In this document: piece by piece, positions 1-7,687 of the stretch
Numbering within the stretch: position 1 is the first letter of the stretch
Layout of the letters: each line of letters starts with the position of its first letter
From: Pseudomonadota bacterium
Lineage (GTDB): Bacteria; BMS3Abin14
DNA length: 10,040 bases
Assembly (NCBI GenBank): GCA_016937135.1
Contig: JAFGWO010000048.1
Coordinates: forward strand, 1-10,040
Direction of reading: 5' to 3'
Notes under the pieces: generated by a model
What the model was told of the DNA's origin: nothing
The model's input: the letters and a program-made list of their open reading frames with translations, nothing else
Database searches by the model: none
Position numbers and translations under genes: made by a program

Positions 1-2
1 CC

Positions 3-326
<324 letters not shown>

Positions 327-328
327 GG

Positions 329-356
329 AACGTCCAGCGACCAACGTCTGATGTCC
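329..356. repeat. Degenerate 7-bp tandem repeat (four units) after guaB
   Basis: Just after the guaB stop, four consecutive heptamers can be read: AACGTCC, AGCGACC, AACGTCT and GATGTCC. Each differs from the consensus AACGTCC at no more than two positions. The period of exactly seven bases stops abruptly where the AT-rich stretch begins. It is non-coding. The function is unknown; it may be a decayed member of a family of short GC-rich intergenic repeats, but only one copy is visible here. Confidence 0.5.
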
Positions 357-358
357 AG

Positions 359-458
359 AATATTAGGTTTAACATGAATAAAATAAAGTCAAACATTAAG
401 TAAAATCTATAACCAATTGTAAAAATTAAAAAATTATTAAGACATTCAACGCTTATTC
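359..458 (+). promoter_or_regulatory. AT-rich upstream region of guaA, possible promoter
   Basis: By direct count this 100-bp block has 19 G or C bases, a sharp contrast to the GC-rich genes on both sides. It holds several A/T-rich hexamers resembling a -10 box, such as TAAAAT at 401-406 and TATAAC at 408-413, but no good TTGACA-like partner at 16-18 bp. A guaA promoter or upstream activating element is possible. The block could equally be a spacer left by an insertion. I see no open reading frame or strong hairpin in it. Confidence 0.3.
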
Positions 459-468
459 CTTGGGCGCC

Positions 469-474
469 GGAGGA
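469..474 (+). promoter_or_regulatory. Shine-Dalgarno sequence deciding the guaA start
   Basis: GGAGGA lies three bases before a GTG at 478. The in-frame TTG at 460 has no purine-rich site upstream (the preceding bases are mostly A/T and pyrimidines), so the GTG is the better start. The spacing is somewhat short, which leaves some doubt. Confidence 0.6.
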
Positions 475-477
475 TCT

Positions 478-2046
478 GTGGCAAAGACGGATATCCATGA
501 AGAGAAGGTCCTGATCCTCGACTTCGGGAGCCAGTACACCCAGCTGATCGCCCGGCGTGTCCGGGAGCTGAAGGTCTATTGCGAAATTCTTCCCTGTACG
601 GTCTCCATTGGCCAAATTAAAGCCTTTCGCCCCTGCGGGATCATCCTCTCCGGGAGCCCCGCGAGCGTTCTGGATGAAAAGTCCCCCGGGGTGCCCCGGG
701 AACTCTTTGAACTGGGCGTCCCGGTCCTCGGGATCTGTTACGGCATGCAGCTCATCACCAGGGTGTTCGGAGGATCTGTCGGACCCGCGCGGAAGAGGGA
801 ATATGGTCCCTCCATGCTCCAGATCGATGAAAATGACGATCTGTTCAGCGGGTTCGGGAAGGGGGACGGGGATCTCGTCAAGGTCTGGATGAGTCACGGA
901 GACGGGATCGATGCCCCTCCCCGTGGTTTTATCCCTGTCGCGCACACCGAAAATTCCTCCGTTGCCGCCATGCGGGACGGTTCCAGGCGGATTTTTGCCG
1001 TCCAGTTCCATCCTGAAGTCGTCCACACCCCCCGGGGGATCGAGATGCTGGAGAACTTCCTTTACCGGATCTGCGGGCTCAGCCCTGTCTGGACGGCCAG
1101 GTCTTATATCGACATGGCCATCGAGAGGATCCGGGATACCGTGGGGGAGGATGGCCGGGTGCTTTGCGCCCTTTCCGGAGGGGTGGATTCCTCCGTTGTG
1201 GCCGTTCTGGTCCACAGGGCCATTGGCGACCGCCTGACCTGTGTTTTTGTAGACAACGGCCTCCTTCGAAAGGGAGAGGTCCAGCGGGTCCAGACCGTTT
1301 TCAGGGACTATTTCCATATTCCGCTGGTCGTTCTCGATGTCGGCCGTCATTTTCTGGAAAAACTGAAAAATGTCTCGGACCCGGAACGCAAAAGGGTCAT
1401 CATTGGAAACGAGTTTATCCGGCATTTCGAGATCGAAGCCAAAAAACTGGGGAAAATGGAGTTTCTGGCCCAGGGTACCCTCTATCCCGACGTCATCGAG
1501 AGCGTTTCCTTCAAGGGGCCATCCTCGACGATCAAAAGCCATCACAACGTCGGAGGTCTCCCCGAAAAGATGGATCTTACGCTTGTGGAACCCCTCAGGG
1601 AGCTTTTCAAGGATGAGGTCCGGGAGGTGGGCCGGGAGTTGGGGATGCCCGAGGAGATCCTTATGAGGCATCCGTTCCCGGGGCCCGGCCTTGGCATCCG
1701 GGTGCTTGGATGTGTGGACGAGGAATCTCTTGAGACGCTGCGGCAGGCCGACGCCATTGTCCGCGAGGAGATCCGGGCATCCGGTCTGCATGACGTTATC
1801 TGGCAGGCCTTCGCGGTCCTGCTGCCCGTCAGGACTGTGGGGGTGATGGGGGATGAGAGGACCTACGAGAATGTCGTTGCGGTGAGGGCTGTGGCCAGCC
1901 TCGACGGGATGACCGCCGACTGGTACCCTCTCCCTTACGACCTGCTGGGAAGGATCTCCAACAGGATAATCAACGAGGTGCGCGGGGTTAACCGGGTCGT
2001 CTACGATGTCAGCTCAAAACCTCCGGCCACCATCGAATGGGAATAA
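478..2046 (+). CDS. guaA: GMP synthase (glutamine-hydrolysing)
   Basis: This enzyme converts XMP to GMP in the cytoplasm using ATP and ammonia from glutamine. With the GTG start it is 522 aa, the usual size for bacterial GuaA; the frame could also open at TTG 460 (528 aa). The N-terminal class I glutamine amidotransferase domain (about residues 8-200) shows [14 protein letters not shown], the nucleophile elbow GICYG with Cys87, and FHPE with His178 and Glu180 completing the catalytic triad. The ATP pyrophosphatase domain follows with the P-loop SGGVDSS at residues 233-239. The C-terminal XMP-binding/dimerisation part contains [34 protein letters not shown] and ends KPPATIEWE, the standard GuaA terminus. 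All key residues are present. It follows guaB, giving the complete IMP-to-GMP branch. The last two bases of its stop codon lie inside the palindrome that fills the gap to dnaE. Confidence 0.97.
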   Translation: MAKTDIHEEKVLILDFGSQYTQLIARRVRELKVYCEILPCTVSIGQIKAFRPCGIILSGSPASVLDEKSPGVPRELFELGVPVLGICYGMQLITRVFGGSVGPARKREYGPSMLQIDENDDLFSGFGKGDGDLVKVWMSHGDGIDAPPRGFIPVAHTENSSVAAMRDGSRRIFAVQFHPEVVHTPRGIEMLENFLYRICGLSPVWTARSYIDMAIERIRDTVGEDGRVLCALSGGVDSSVVAVLVHRAIGDRLTCVFVDNGLLRKGEVQRVQTVFRDYFHIPLVVLDVGRHFLEKLKNVSDPERKRVIIGNEFIRHFEIEAKKLGKMEFLAQGTLYPDVIESVSFKGPSSTIKSHHNVGGLPEKMDLTLVEPLRELFKDEVREVGRELGMPEEILMRHPFPGPGLGIRVLGCVDEESLETLRQADAIVREEIRASGLHDVIWQAFAVLLPVRTVGVMGDERTYENVVAVRAVASLDGMTADWYPLPYDLLGRISNRIINEVRGVNRVVYDVSSKPPATIEWE

Positions 2047-2161
2047 AAAAATTCCGGTTCCGCTGCTGATGCCCAAATCTTCCCCGCAGCGGAAAATTCG
2101 GGTGTAAAGAGAGCGGCATGGCCAGGAAAGGCATCAACAGACACAGAACCGGGATTTTTTT
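2045..2161. repeat. 117-bp imperfect palindromic element filling the guaA-dnaE gap
   Basis: The outer arms, 2045-2060 (seven A then TTCCGGTTC) and 2146-2161 (GAACCGGGA then seven T), pair over all 16 positions with a single G-U. Inside them, 2063-2073 pairs with 2130-2140 at 10 of 11 positions. The element starts within the guaA stop codon and ends on the base before the dnaE ATG. A TA dinucleotide sits at each end (2044-2045 and 2161-2162), as a TA-duplicating insertion would leave, although a two-base match is weak evidence. The right arm with its T7 tail could also act as a rho-independent terminator for guaA. No protein is encoded in it. It could be a MITE-like miniature element, a terminator or an RNA leader structure of dnaE. 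Confidence 0.6.
2058..2094 (+). promoter_or_regulatory. Local hairpin competing with the large palindrome
   Basis: TTCCGCTGC (2058-2066) and GCAGCGGAA (2086-2094) form a perfect 9-bp stem with a 19-nt loop. The left strand overlaps both the outer left arm (ending 2060) and the second stem (starting 2063) of the surrounding palindrome, so this hairpin and the long-range fold cannot fully coexist. Whether it forms in the cell is not shown by sequence. Confidence 0.4.
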
Positions 2162-5100
2162 ATGAAGCATTCCGAATTCGTTCATTTGCATGTCCACACC
2201 TCCTACAGCCTTCTGGACGGGGCCTGCCGCGTCGCGGATCTCACCGAACACGCGGCCAAGATGAAGTTTCCCGCCCTGGCCATCACCGACCATGGGGCCA
2301 TGTTCGGTGTGGTGGATTTCTATAAAAGCGCGCGCGCCGTGGGCATCAAGCCCCTCATCGGGGAGGAATTCTATATCGCCCCCGGCAGCCGTTTTGACCG
2401 GAAGCCCGGACAGAACGGGGAATCCGCCTACCACCTTGTCCTCCTGGCCAGAGATCTCACAGGGTATCGCAACCTCATCAAGCTTTCCTCCATGTCCTAT
2501 CTTGAGGGGTTTTACCGCAAGCCAAGGATCGACCGGGAGATCCTTGAGGAGCATCGGGAGGGGCTGGTGGCCCTCTCGGCCTGCCTCAAAGGAGAAGTCG
2601 CCAACAGGATCATCAGAGGCGACGAGGAAGGGGCCCTGGAGGCCGCGGCCTGGTACAGGGACGTTTTCGGGGAGCATTATTTCCTGGAAATGCAGCACAA
2701 TGGCCTCAAGGATCAGGTCAGGGCCAACGAGGGGATCGTGCGTCTGTCCAGGGATCTTGGCATCGGTCTGGTGGCCACCAATGATGTCCACTACCTGAAG
2801 AGGGAAGACGCCAGGATGCACGATGTCCTTCTGTGCATCCAGACGGGGAAAACCGTCAACGATGAAGATCGTATGAGAATGGATGCCCAGGAGCTCTATC
2901 TGAAATCCGCCGAGGAGCTCCAGATCCATTTCAGGGATTATCCCGAGGCTCTCTCCAACACCCTCGCGGTTGCGGAAATGTGCAATCTCGAGATCCCCAT
3001 GCATAAAACCCATCTTCCGAGGTTTCCGGTCCCCTCCGGAAGGACCGAGGAGTCCTTTCTGGCGGAAGAGGTCAGGTCGGGGTTCGAAAAACGGATCGAG
3101 GTAGTGCTGGAAAGGGTGCCGGAAGGCGACCGGGAAAAGGTCGTGGAGGCCTACAAAGCCAGGTTGGGGAGTGAACTCGAAACAATCACGAGCATGGGTT
3201 TTTCGGGATATTTCCTCATCGTCTGGGATTTCATCAAGCACGCCAGGGAAGAGGGGATTCCCGTGGGACCGGGAAGGGGGTCCGCGGCCGGATCCCTGGT
3301 CGCCTATTCCCTGGGCATTACGGATCTTGACCCCATGCAATACGGCCTTATTTTCGAGAGGTTCCTGAACCCGGAACGCATCAGCCTGCCTGATATCGAT
3401 GTGGATTTCTGCATGGACAGGCGAGATGAAGTCATTCGATACGTGTCCGGGAAATTCGGTGAGGACAAGGTTGCCCAGATCATAACCTTTGGAACCATGG
3501 CGGCCCGGGGTGCTATCCGCGACGTGGGAAGGGCTCTTGACATGAGCTACGCCGAGGTGGACCAGATCGCCAAGCTGGTTCCCGAGGTCCCCGGGATCAA
3601 GCTCTCGGCCGCCATCGAACAGGAGCCTCGCCTCAAGGATGCCATGAAGAAGGAGAAGCGCATCGCCGATCTCCTTGAACTGGCACAGAAGATCGAGGGG
3701 CTTCACAGGCACGCCTCAACGCATGCGGCCGGAGTGGTTATCAGCGATGTTCCCACTACCGAAAGGGTGCCCCTGTACAGAAACGCGAAGGATGAGAGCA
3801 TCCTGACCCAGTATGCCATGAAGGAGCTCGAGTCCGTGGGGCTCGTCAAGTTCGATTTTCTCGGGCTGCGGACCCTTACCCTCCTTCAACACGCTATTGA
3901 CCTGGTGAACCGCCGCAGGGAAGAACTGGGTGAAGAACGTCTGGACATGAATCGCCTCAGCCTTGAGGATGCCCCGACCTACCGGCTTCTTGCCTCGGGC
4001 GACACCGACGGGGTGTTCCAGCTGGAAAGCTCCGGCATGAAAGACCTCCTGGTCAAGATGAAGCCCGAGTGTTTCGAGGACCTGATCGCCCTGGTGGCCC
4101 TCTACCGGCCGGGCCCTCTGGGGGCGGGGATGGTTACGGATTTCATCAACCGGAAACATGGCCGGCAGAAGATCTCCTACGAATTTCCCGAGCTTTCCCA
4201 GATCCTTGCCGATACCTACGGCGTCATCGTCTACCAGGAACAGGTTAAGCGCGTTGCCGTCGAGCTTGCCGGGTACAGCCCCGGCGAGGCGGACAACCTA
4301 AGGCGCGTCATGGGAAAAAAACTCCCCGAGGAAATGGAGAAACAGCGCGCAAGGTTCCTGGACGGGTGCCGAAAGAAGGGGACACCGGAGAAAAAGGCCG
4401 GTTCCATTTTCGATACCCTCGCTTTTTTCGCCGGTTACGGCTTCAATAAATCCCACAGCGCCGCCTATGCCCTGATTGCCTATCGCACCGCCTACCTGAA
4501 AGCCCACTATCCTTCCCAGTTCATGGCCGCCCTGCTGACTAGCGAAATGGACAACTCGGACAAGGTGACCCAGCACATAGCCGTTTGCAGGGAAATGGGC
4601 CTTAGGCTTCTTCCCCCGGATATCAACCTCTCGGAAACCCCCTTCACCGTTGAGGGGCAGGATATCCGCTTCGGACTCGGGGCCGTGAAGAATGTTGGAG
4701 GCGCCGCTCTGGAAGAGATCCTCGGACAGAGGAAAGAAGGGGGCAAGTTCCATTCCCTGGGGGATTTCACCGGGCGGGCGGATCTGAGGAAAGTCAACAG
4801 GAGGGTTATCGAGAGCCTCATCAAAGCCGGCGCCTTCGACGATCTCGGCGGCCACAGGGCCCGGCTTCTCGCCTTTCTCGATCAGGCCCTGGAGAGGGGG
4901 CAAAGGTCCCAGAGGGATCGTAAAAACGGCCAGATCGCCCTTTTCGACGGGGTGATCAGGGATGCGGTGAAAGAGGAACTCCCCGAGGTGGATCCCTGGT
5001 CCGAGCAGCAGCGCCTGTCCTTCGAGAAGGAGAGCCTTGGGTTTTATGTCAGCGGACACCCCCTGGAAAAATTCCGGAAGGAGATGGAACGGTTCGTCAC

Positions 5101-5635
5101 CTCGGACCTGGGAAGGCTAAGAGAGCTCAACACCGGACAGGAAGTCCGCGTCGCGGGCATGAAGCAGAGCATTAAGGAGATCAGTACCCGGAAAGGGGAA
5201 AGGATGGCCTTTCTGACCCTCGAGGACCTTTTCGGCACCGCCGAGGTGGTTCTTTTTGCCGATGTCTTTCGGGAAGCAGGGCCGGCTCTCTCCATGGAGG
5301 GGCCCTATCTGGTTCAGGGCACCGTGGATCTGGATGAGGAAAACCCCAAGATCAAGGCCCAGAAGCTGGAACTTTTTGAGGACTATCGAAAAAAGGTCTC
5401 GAAGGGCATCCAGATCAGCTGCTCGGCCATCGGCGTGGGAGACCAGGATCTGGAAAAACTGAAGGAAATTCTGAAGGGTTACCCGGGCAGATCCAGGGTT
5501 CAGCTGAAACTGACGATCCCCGCAAGATCGGAAGCAGTGATCAGCCTCTCCGAGGATTATCTGGTTGATCCGTCCGACGAAATGATCGGAAAGGTTGAGG
5601 GGGTTTTCGGGCCGGGGGCCGTGACCTTCGTTTGA
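2162..5635 (+). CDS. dnaE: DNA polymerase III, alpha subunit
   Basis: This is the catalytic subunit of the replicative DNA polymerase. At 1157 aa it matches the roughly 1160-aa DnaE1 type. The N-terminal PHP domain begins FVHLHVHTSYSLLDG (His8, 10, 12), followed by AITDHGAMFG and ATNDVHYLKREDAR; its metal-ligand pattern looks largely kept. The polymerase core shows GPGRGSAAGSLVAYSLGITD, then PDIDVDFCMDRRDEV with catalytic Asp411 and Asp413, and the third catalytic aspartate in VKFDFLGLRTL (Asp565). The fingers and helix-hairpin-helix region contain RPGPLGAGM, YGVIVYQEQV and, from residue 758, GYGFNKSHSAAYALIAYRTA. An OB-fold lies near residues 990-1065 (VRVAGMKQSI, then FLTLEDLFGTAEVVLF), with a short tau-binding-like tail. 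The ATG at 2162 fits the DnaE N-terminus but has only a weak GGGA (2151-2154) as ribosome-binding site, because the upstream bases are the T-run of the palindrome. accA follows after 228 bp, a widespread neighbourhood. Confidence 0.98.
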   Translation: MKHSEFVHLHVHTSYSLLDGACRVADLTEHAAKMKFPALAITDHGAMFGVVDFYKSARAVGIKPLIGEEFYIAPGSRFDRKPGQNGESAYHLVLLARDLTGYRNLIKLSSMSYLEGFYRKPRIDREILEEHREGLVALSACLKGEVANRIIRGDEEGALEAAAWYRDVFGEHYFLEMQHNGLKDQVRANEGIVRLSRDLGIGLVATNDVHYLKREDARMHDVLLCIQTGKTVNDEDRMRMDAQELYLKSAEELQIHFRDYPEALSNTLAVAEMCNLEIPMHKTHLPRFPVPSGRTEESFLAEEVRSGFEKRIEVVLERVPEGDREKVVEAYKARLGSELETITSMGFSGYFLIVWDFIKHAREEGIPVGPGRGSAAGSLVAYSLGITDLDPMQYGLIFERFLNPERISLPDIDVDFCMDRRDEVIRYVSGKFGEDKVAQIITFGTMAARGAIRDVGRALDMSYAEVDQIAKLVPEVPGIKLSAAIEQEPRLKDAMKKEKRIADLLELAQKIEGLHRHASTHAAGVVISDVPTTERVPLYRNAKDESILTQYAMKELESVGLVKFDFLGLRTLTLLQHAIDLVNRRREELGEERLDMNRLSLEDAPTYRLLASGDTDGVFQLESSGMKDLLVKMKPECFEDLIALVALYRPGPLGAGMVTDFINRKHGRQKISYEFPELSQILADTYGVIVYQEQVKRVAVELAGYSPGEADNLRRVMGKKLPEEMEKQRARFLDGCRKKGTPEKKAGSIFDTLAFFAGYGFNKSHSAAYALIAYRTAYLKAHYPSQFMAALLTSEMDNSDKVTQHIAVCREMGLRLLPPDINLSETPFTVEGQDIRFGLGAVKNVGGAALEEILGQRKEGGKFHSLGDFTGRADLRKVNRRVIESLIKAGAFDDLGGHRARLLAFLDQALERGQRSQRDRKNGQIALFDGVIRDAVKEELPEVDPWSEQQRLSFEKESLGFYVSGHPLEKFRKEMERFVTSDLGRLRELNTGQEVRVAGMKQSIKEISTRKGERMAFLTLEDLFGTAEVVLFADVFREAGPALSMEGPYLVQGTVDLDEENPKIKAQKLELFEDYRKKVSKGIQISCSAIGVGDQDLEKLKEILKGYPGRSRVQLKLTIPARSEAVISLSEDYLVDPSDEMIGKVEGVFGPGAVTFV

Positions 5636-5676
5636 CAGCGGAATTTTTTCCGGAGATAGTAAGGGTTAATAGAATC

Positions 5677-5704
5677 GCGAAAAGTCCGATGCGGGACTTT
5701 TTGC
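5677..5704 (+). terminator. Intrinsic-terminator-like hairpin after dnaE
   Basis: The arms 5677-5687 (GCGAAAAGTCC) and 5694-5704 (GGACTTTTTGC) form an 11-bp stem with one G-U and a six-base loop, 41 bp past the dnaE stop. The five T's lie in the right arm, opposite A's and one G, so the element could terminate in either direction. It would separate dnaE from accA transcription. The lack of an unpaired U-tail beyond the stem makes it less than textbook. Confidence 0.6.
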
Positions 5705-5709
5705 TTCAC

Positions 5710-5739
5710 GGAAAGGGAGAAGCGTGGTTTTCCCTTTCC
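5710..5739 (+). promoter_or_regulatory. Strong 12-bp hairpin in the dnaE-accA gap
   Basis: GGAAAGGGAGAA (5710-5721) pairs with TTTTCCCTTTCC (5728-5739) over 12 positions with one G-U and a six-base loop. It begins only six bases after the terminator-like hairpin. No T-run follows, so it is not a classical terminator. It may be an RNA-stability or leader structure, or part of a repeated intergenic element. Confidence 0.45.
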
Positions 5740-5760
5740 TCGCGGATAGCGGATATATGA

Positions 5761-5826
5761 CCCGGGATAATGGCCCTGTATCCGGGCGCCCCCCGCGGGG
5801 TGCGTCGACTTCCGGAAATCTTCCGG
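5761..5826 (+). promoter_or_regulatory. Three further consecutive hairpins in the accA leader
   Basis: In succession: 5761-5769 with 5779-5786 (8 bp, one bulged G), 5786-5792 with 5797-5803 (7 bp, one G-U, four-base loop), and CCGGAA 5812-5817 with TTCCGG 5821-5826 (6 bp, three-base loop). The first two share base 5786, so their end pairs cannot both form. No convincing sigma-70 promoter is visible between the terminator and accA. These may be parts of a structured 5' leader, or simply GC-rich chance pairings; the third is weak on its own. Confidence 0.35.
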
Positions 5827-5863
5827 CGGTTGCGGTTAGGAAAGGCGAGCGAGGCCACTTGAC

Positions 5864-6835
5864 ATGGTTGAAGGCTATCTGGAATTCGAAAAGCCCCTTG
5901 CTGAGCTGGAAAGACGGATCAGCGAGTTAAGGCAGATGAACGCGGTGGAAAACGGTGTAAACCTCTCCGACGACATCCAGCGTCTCGAGAAAAAACTCGC
6001 CCGGATGCGGCGCGATCTTTACTCCGGTCTTAACAGGTGGCAAAGGACGCAGATTGCCAGACACCCGCTGCGGCCCTACACCCTCGATTACATCCAGATC
6101 CTGATGAAGGATTTCATCGAACTGCATGGGGACCGGTGCTTCGGGGATGACAGGTCCATCGTGGGGGGGACGGCATGGTTTCATGAGAAGCCGATCATGG
6201 TGATAGGGCACCAGAAGGGCCGCAACACCAAGGAGAAGGTTTCCCGGAATTTCGGCATGCCCCACCCCGAAGGGTACCGCAAGGCCCTTCGTCTGATGAA
6301 GCTGGCCGAGAGATTTCATCTTCCCATCCTGACCCTGGTGGACACCCCTGGGGCTTTCCCCGGCATCGAGGCGGAAGAACGAGGCCAGGCCGAGGCAATT
6401 GCCCGGAATCTCATTGAGATGTCCGACCTTACCGTCCCCGTCGTCACCGTCATAACCGGGGAAGGGGGAAGCGGGGGAGCCCTGGCGCTGGCGGTGGCCA
6501 ACAGGGTCCTCATGCTCGAAAACAGCATTTATTCCGTGATTTCCCCCGAAGGGTGCGCCGCTATCCTCTGGAAGAGCCAGGATTACGCGAAAGACGCCGC
6601 GGAAGCCATGAAGCTGACCGCCAGGGACAGCCTCGACAACGGGATTGTGGAAGAAGTGATCAAGGAGCCTTTGGGCGGGGCCCACCTGGATTATCAGGAA
6701 ACAGCCCTCAATGTCGGCGAAGTGGTCTGGAAGCATCTTGAGGAATTGTCGGCCTTGACGCCTGAGGAGCTCGTTGAGGACCGGTGGGCCAAGTTTCGCA
6801 GGATAGGGATTTTCAGGGATGAAGCCGGCAGGTGA
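5864..6835 (+). CDS. accA: Acetyl-CoA carboxylase carboxyltransferase, alpha subunit
   Basis: AccA pairs with AccD to transfer the carboxyl group from biotin on AccB to acetyl-CoA, making malonyl-CoA for fatty-acid synthesis. The protein is 323 aa, the usual AccA length (319 in E. coli). It starts with the typical YLEFEKPLAELERRISEL helical segment, then RHPLRPYTLDYI, FIELHGDRCFGDD, HQKGRNTKEKVSRNFGMPHP, TLVDTPGAFPGIEAEERGQ, the crotonase-fold glycine-rich oxyanion region GEGGSGGALALAVAN and SPEGCAAILWK. As expected for this subunit there is no zinc finger, which belongs to AccD; accD is not in this window. The ATG at 5864 has GAGG at 5851-5854, nine bases upstream. The 3' end overlaps the next gene, pheA, by 17 bp, which suggests co-transcription and translational coupling. 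Confidence 0.98.
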   Translation: MVEGYLEFEKPLAELERRISELRQMNAVENGVNLSDDIQRLEKKLARMRRDLYSGLNRWQRTQIARHPLRPYTLDYIQILMKDFIELHGDRCFGDDRSIVGGTAWFHEKPIMVIGHQKGRNTKEKVSRNFGMPHPEGYRKALRLMKLAERFHLPILTLVDTPGAFPGIEAEERGQAEAIARNLIEMSDLTVPVVTVITGEGGSGGALALAVANRVLMLENSIYSVISPEGCAAILWKSQDYAKDAAEAMKLTARDSLDNGIVEEVIKEPLGGAHLDYQETALNVGEVVWKHLEELSALTPEELVEDRWAKFRRIGIFRDEAGR

Positions 6836-7655
6836 CCCCGTAAAGATCGCCTATCTCGGACCCGAGGCCACGTTCACCCATCAGGCGGCTCGGCGGGTTT
6901 TCGGCAGCGGCGCGCGGTACATTCCCGCCGAAACCATCGGGGATGTCTTTTCCATGGTTCAGCAGGGGTTCGTGCAGAGGGGGGTAGCCCCCGTGGAAAA
7001 CTCCAATGAGGGGATCGTGACCTCCACGCTGGACCTCCTGGTGGATTCCGATCTGAACATTTCCGGGGAGATCATCCTTCCAATCCGGCACATGCTTCTT
7101 ACCCGGGAGGAAAGCCTGGAGGGGGTCCGCACGGTCTATTCCCACCCCCAGGCCCTTGCTCAATGCCGGCGATGGCTGGAAAGGAATCTCCCGGGAGCCA
7201 AAATCAAGGACGCCCGAAGCACCACCGAAGCGGTCGCCCTCTGCGCGGAAATGGAAAAGGCTGCCGCCGTGGCCGCCGAACTGGCCTCCGAAATCTATGA
7301 AGTTCCCATCCTCGTTCGGGATATCGGGGACTGGGATGAGAACATGACGCGCTTTCTCGTCTTCTCATCGGAAAAACCGGAACCAACGGGGGACGACAAG
7401 ACCTCTGTTGTCCTGACCATCAAGGATCGCGTCGGGGCCCTTTACGAGATTTTAAAACCCTTCGGGGAAAGCGGCGTCAACCTGACCCAGATCGAATCCA
7501 GACCCTCCAGGAAAAAAGCCTGGGATTATCTTTTCTTTATTGATGTTGAAGGACACCGGGACGATCCCCATGTCCGGGAGACCCTTAAGAAAGTGAAGGA
7601 ATATTGCGTTGAAATGAAGGTCCTGGGGAGTTATCCCCGGGCGGGGAGAGGGTAA
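6819..7655 (+). CDS. pheA: Prephenate dehydratase, monofunctional with ACT domain
   Basis: Prephenate dehydratase turns prephenate into phenylpyruvate, the precursor of phenylalanine. The 278-aa protein has the periplasmic-binding-like catalytic domain (residues about 8-185) with KIAYLGPEATFTHQAA, VAPVENSNEGIV, VYSHPQALAQCR, and the catalytic-threonine motif NMTRF (Thr177-Arg178-Phe179). The C-terminal ACT regulatory domain carries VGALYEIL (from residue 205) and ESRP (226-229), which correspond to the GALV and ESRP motifs that bind phenylalanine for feedback inhibition in this family. There is no N-terminal chorismate mutase domain, so this is not the fused P-protein of E. coli and many deltaproteobacteria. 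The symbol is used in the broad sense. The ATG at 6819 lies inside accA; TAGGGA at 6804-6809 is a usable ribosome-binding site. The next gene is 100 bp away. Confidence 0.95.
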   Translation: MKPAGDPVKIAYLGPEATFTHQAARRVFGSGARYIPAETIGDVFSMVQQGFVQRGVAPVENSNEGIVTSTLDLLVDSDLNISGEIILPIRHMLLTREESLEGVRTVYSHPQALAQCRRWLERNLPGAKIKDARSTTEAVALCAEMEKAAAVAAELASEIYEVPILVRDIGDWDENMTRFLVFSSEKPEPTGDDKTSVVLTIKDRVGALYEILKPFGESGVNLTQIESRPSRKKAWDYLFFIDVEGHRDDPHVRETLKKVKEYCVEMKVLGSYPRAGRG

Positions 7656-7687
7656 GCCGCCTTCCGGTTCCACACTTCATGCTCTGC

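Noticed and set aside
468..779. The 12-mer CGGAGGATCTGT occurs at 468-479 and again at 768-779, exactly 300 bp apart
   Set aside because: The second copy encodes part of a conserved GuaA segment (FGGSVGP). The match is most simply chance between a Shine-Dalgarno region and coding sequence.
5859..5864. Perfect TTGACA before accA
   Set aside because: It overlaps the accA start codon and has no -10 box at the right distance, so it would not give a useful accA transcript.
5724..5930. 68-codon + strand frame in the dnaE-accA gap
   Set aside because: It runs into accA in another frame, has no recognisable motif or ribosome-binding site, and covers the hairpin cluster. Probably not a gene.
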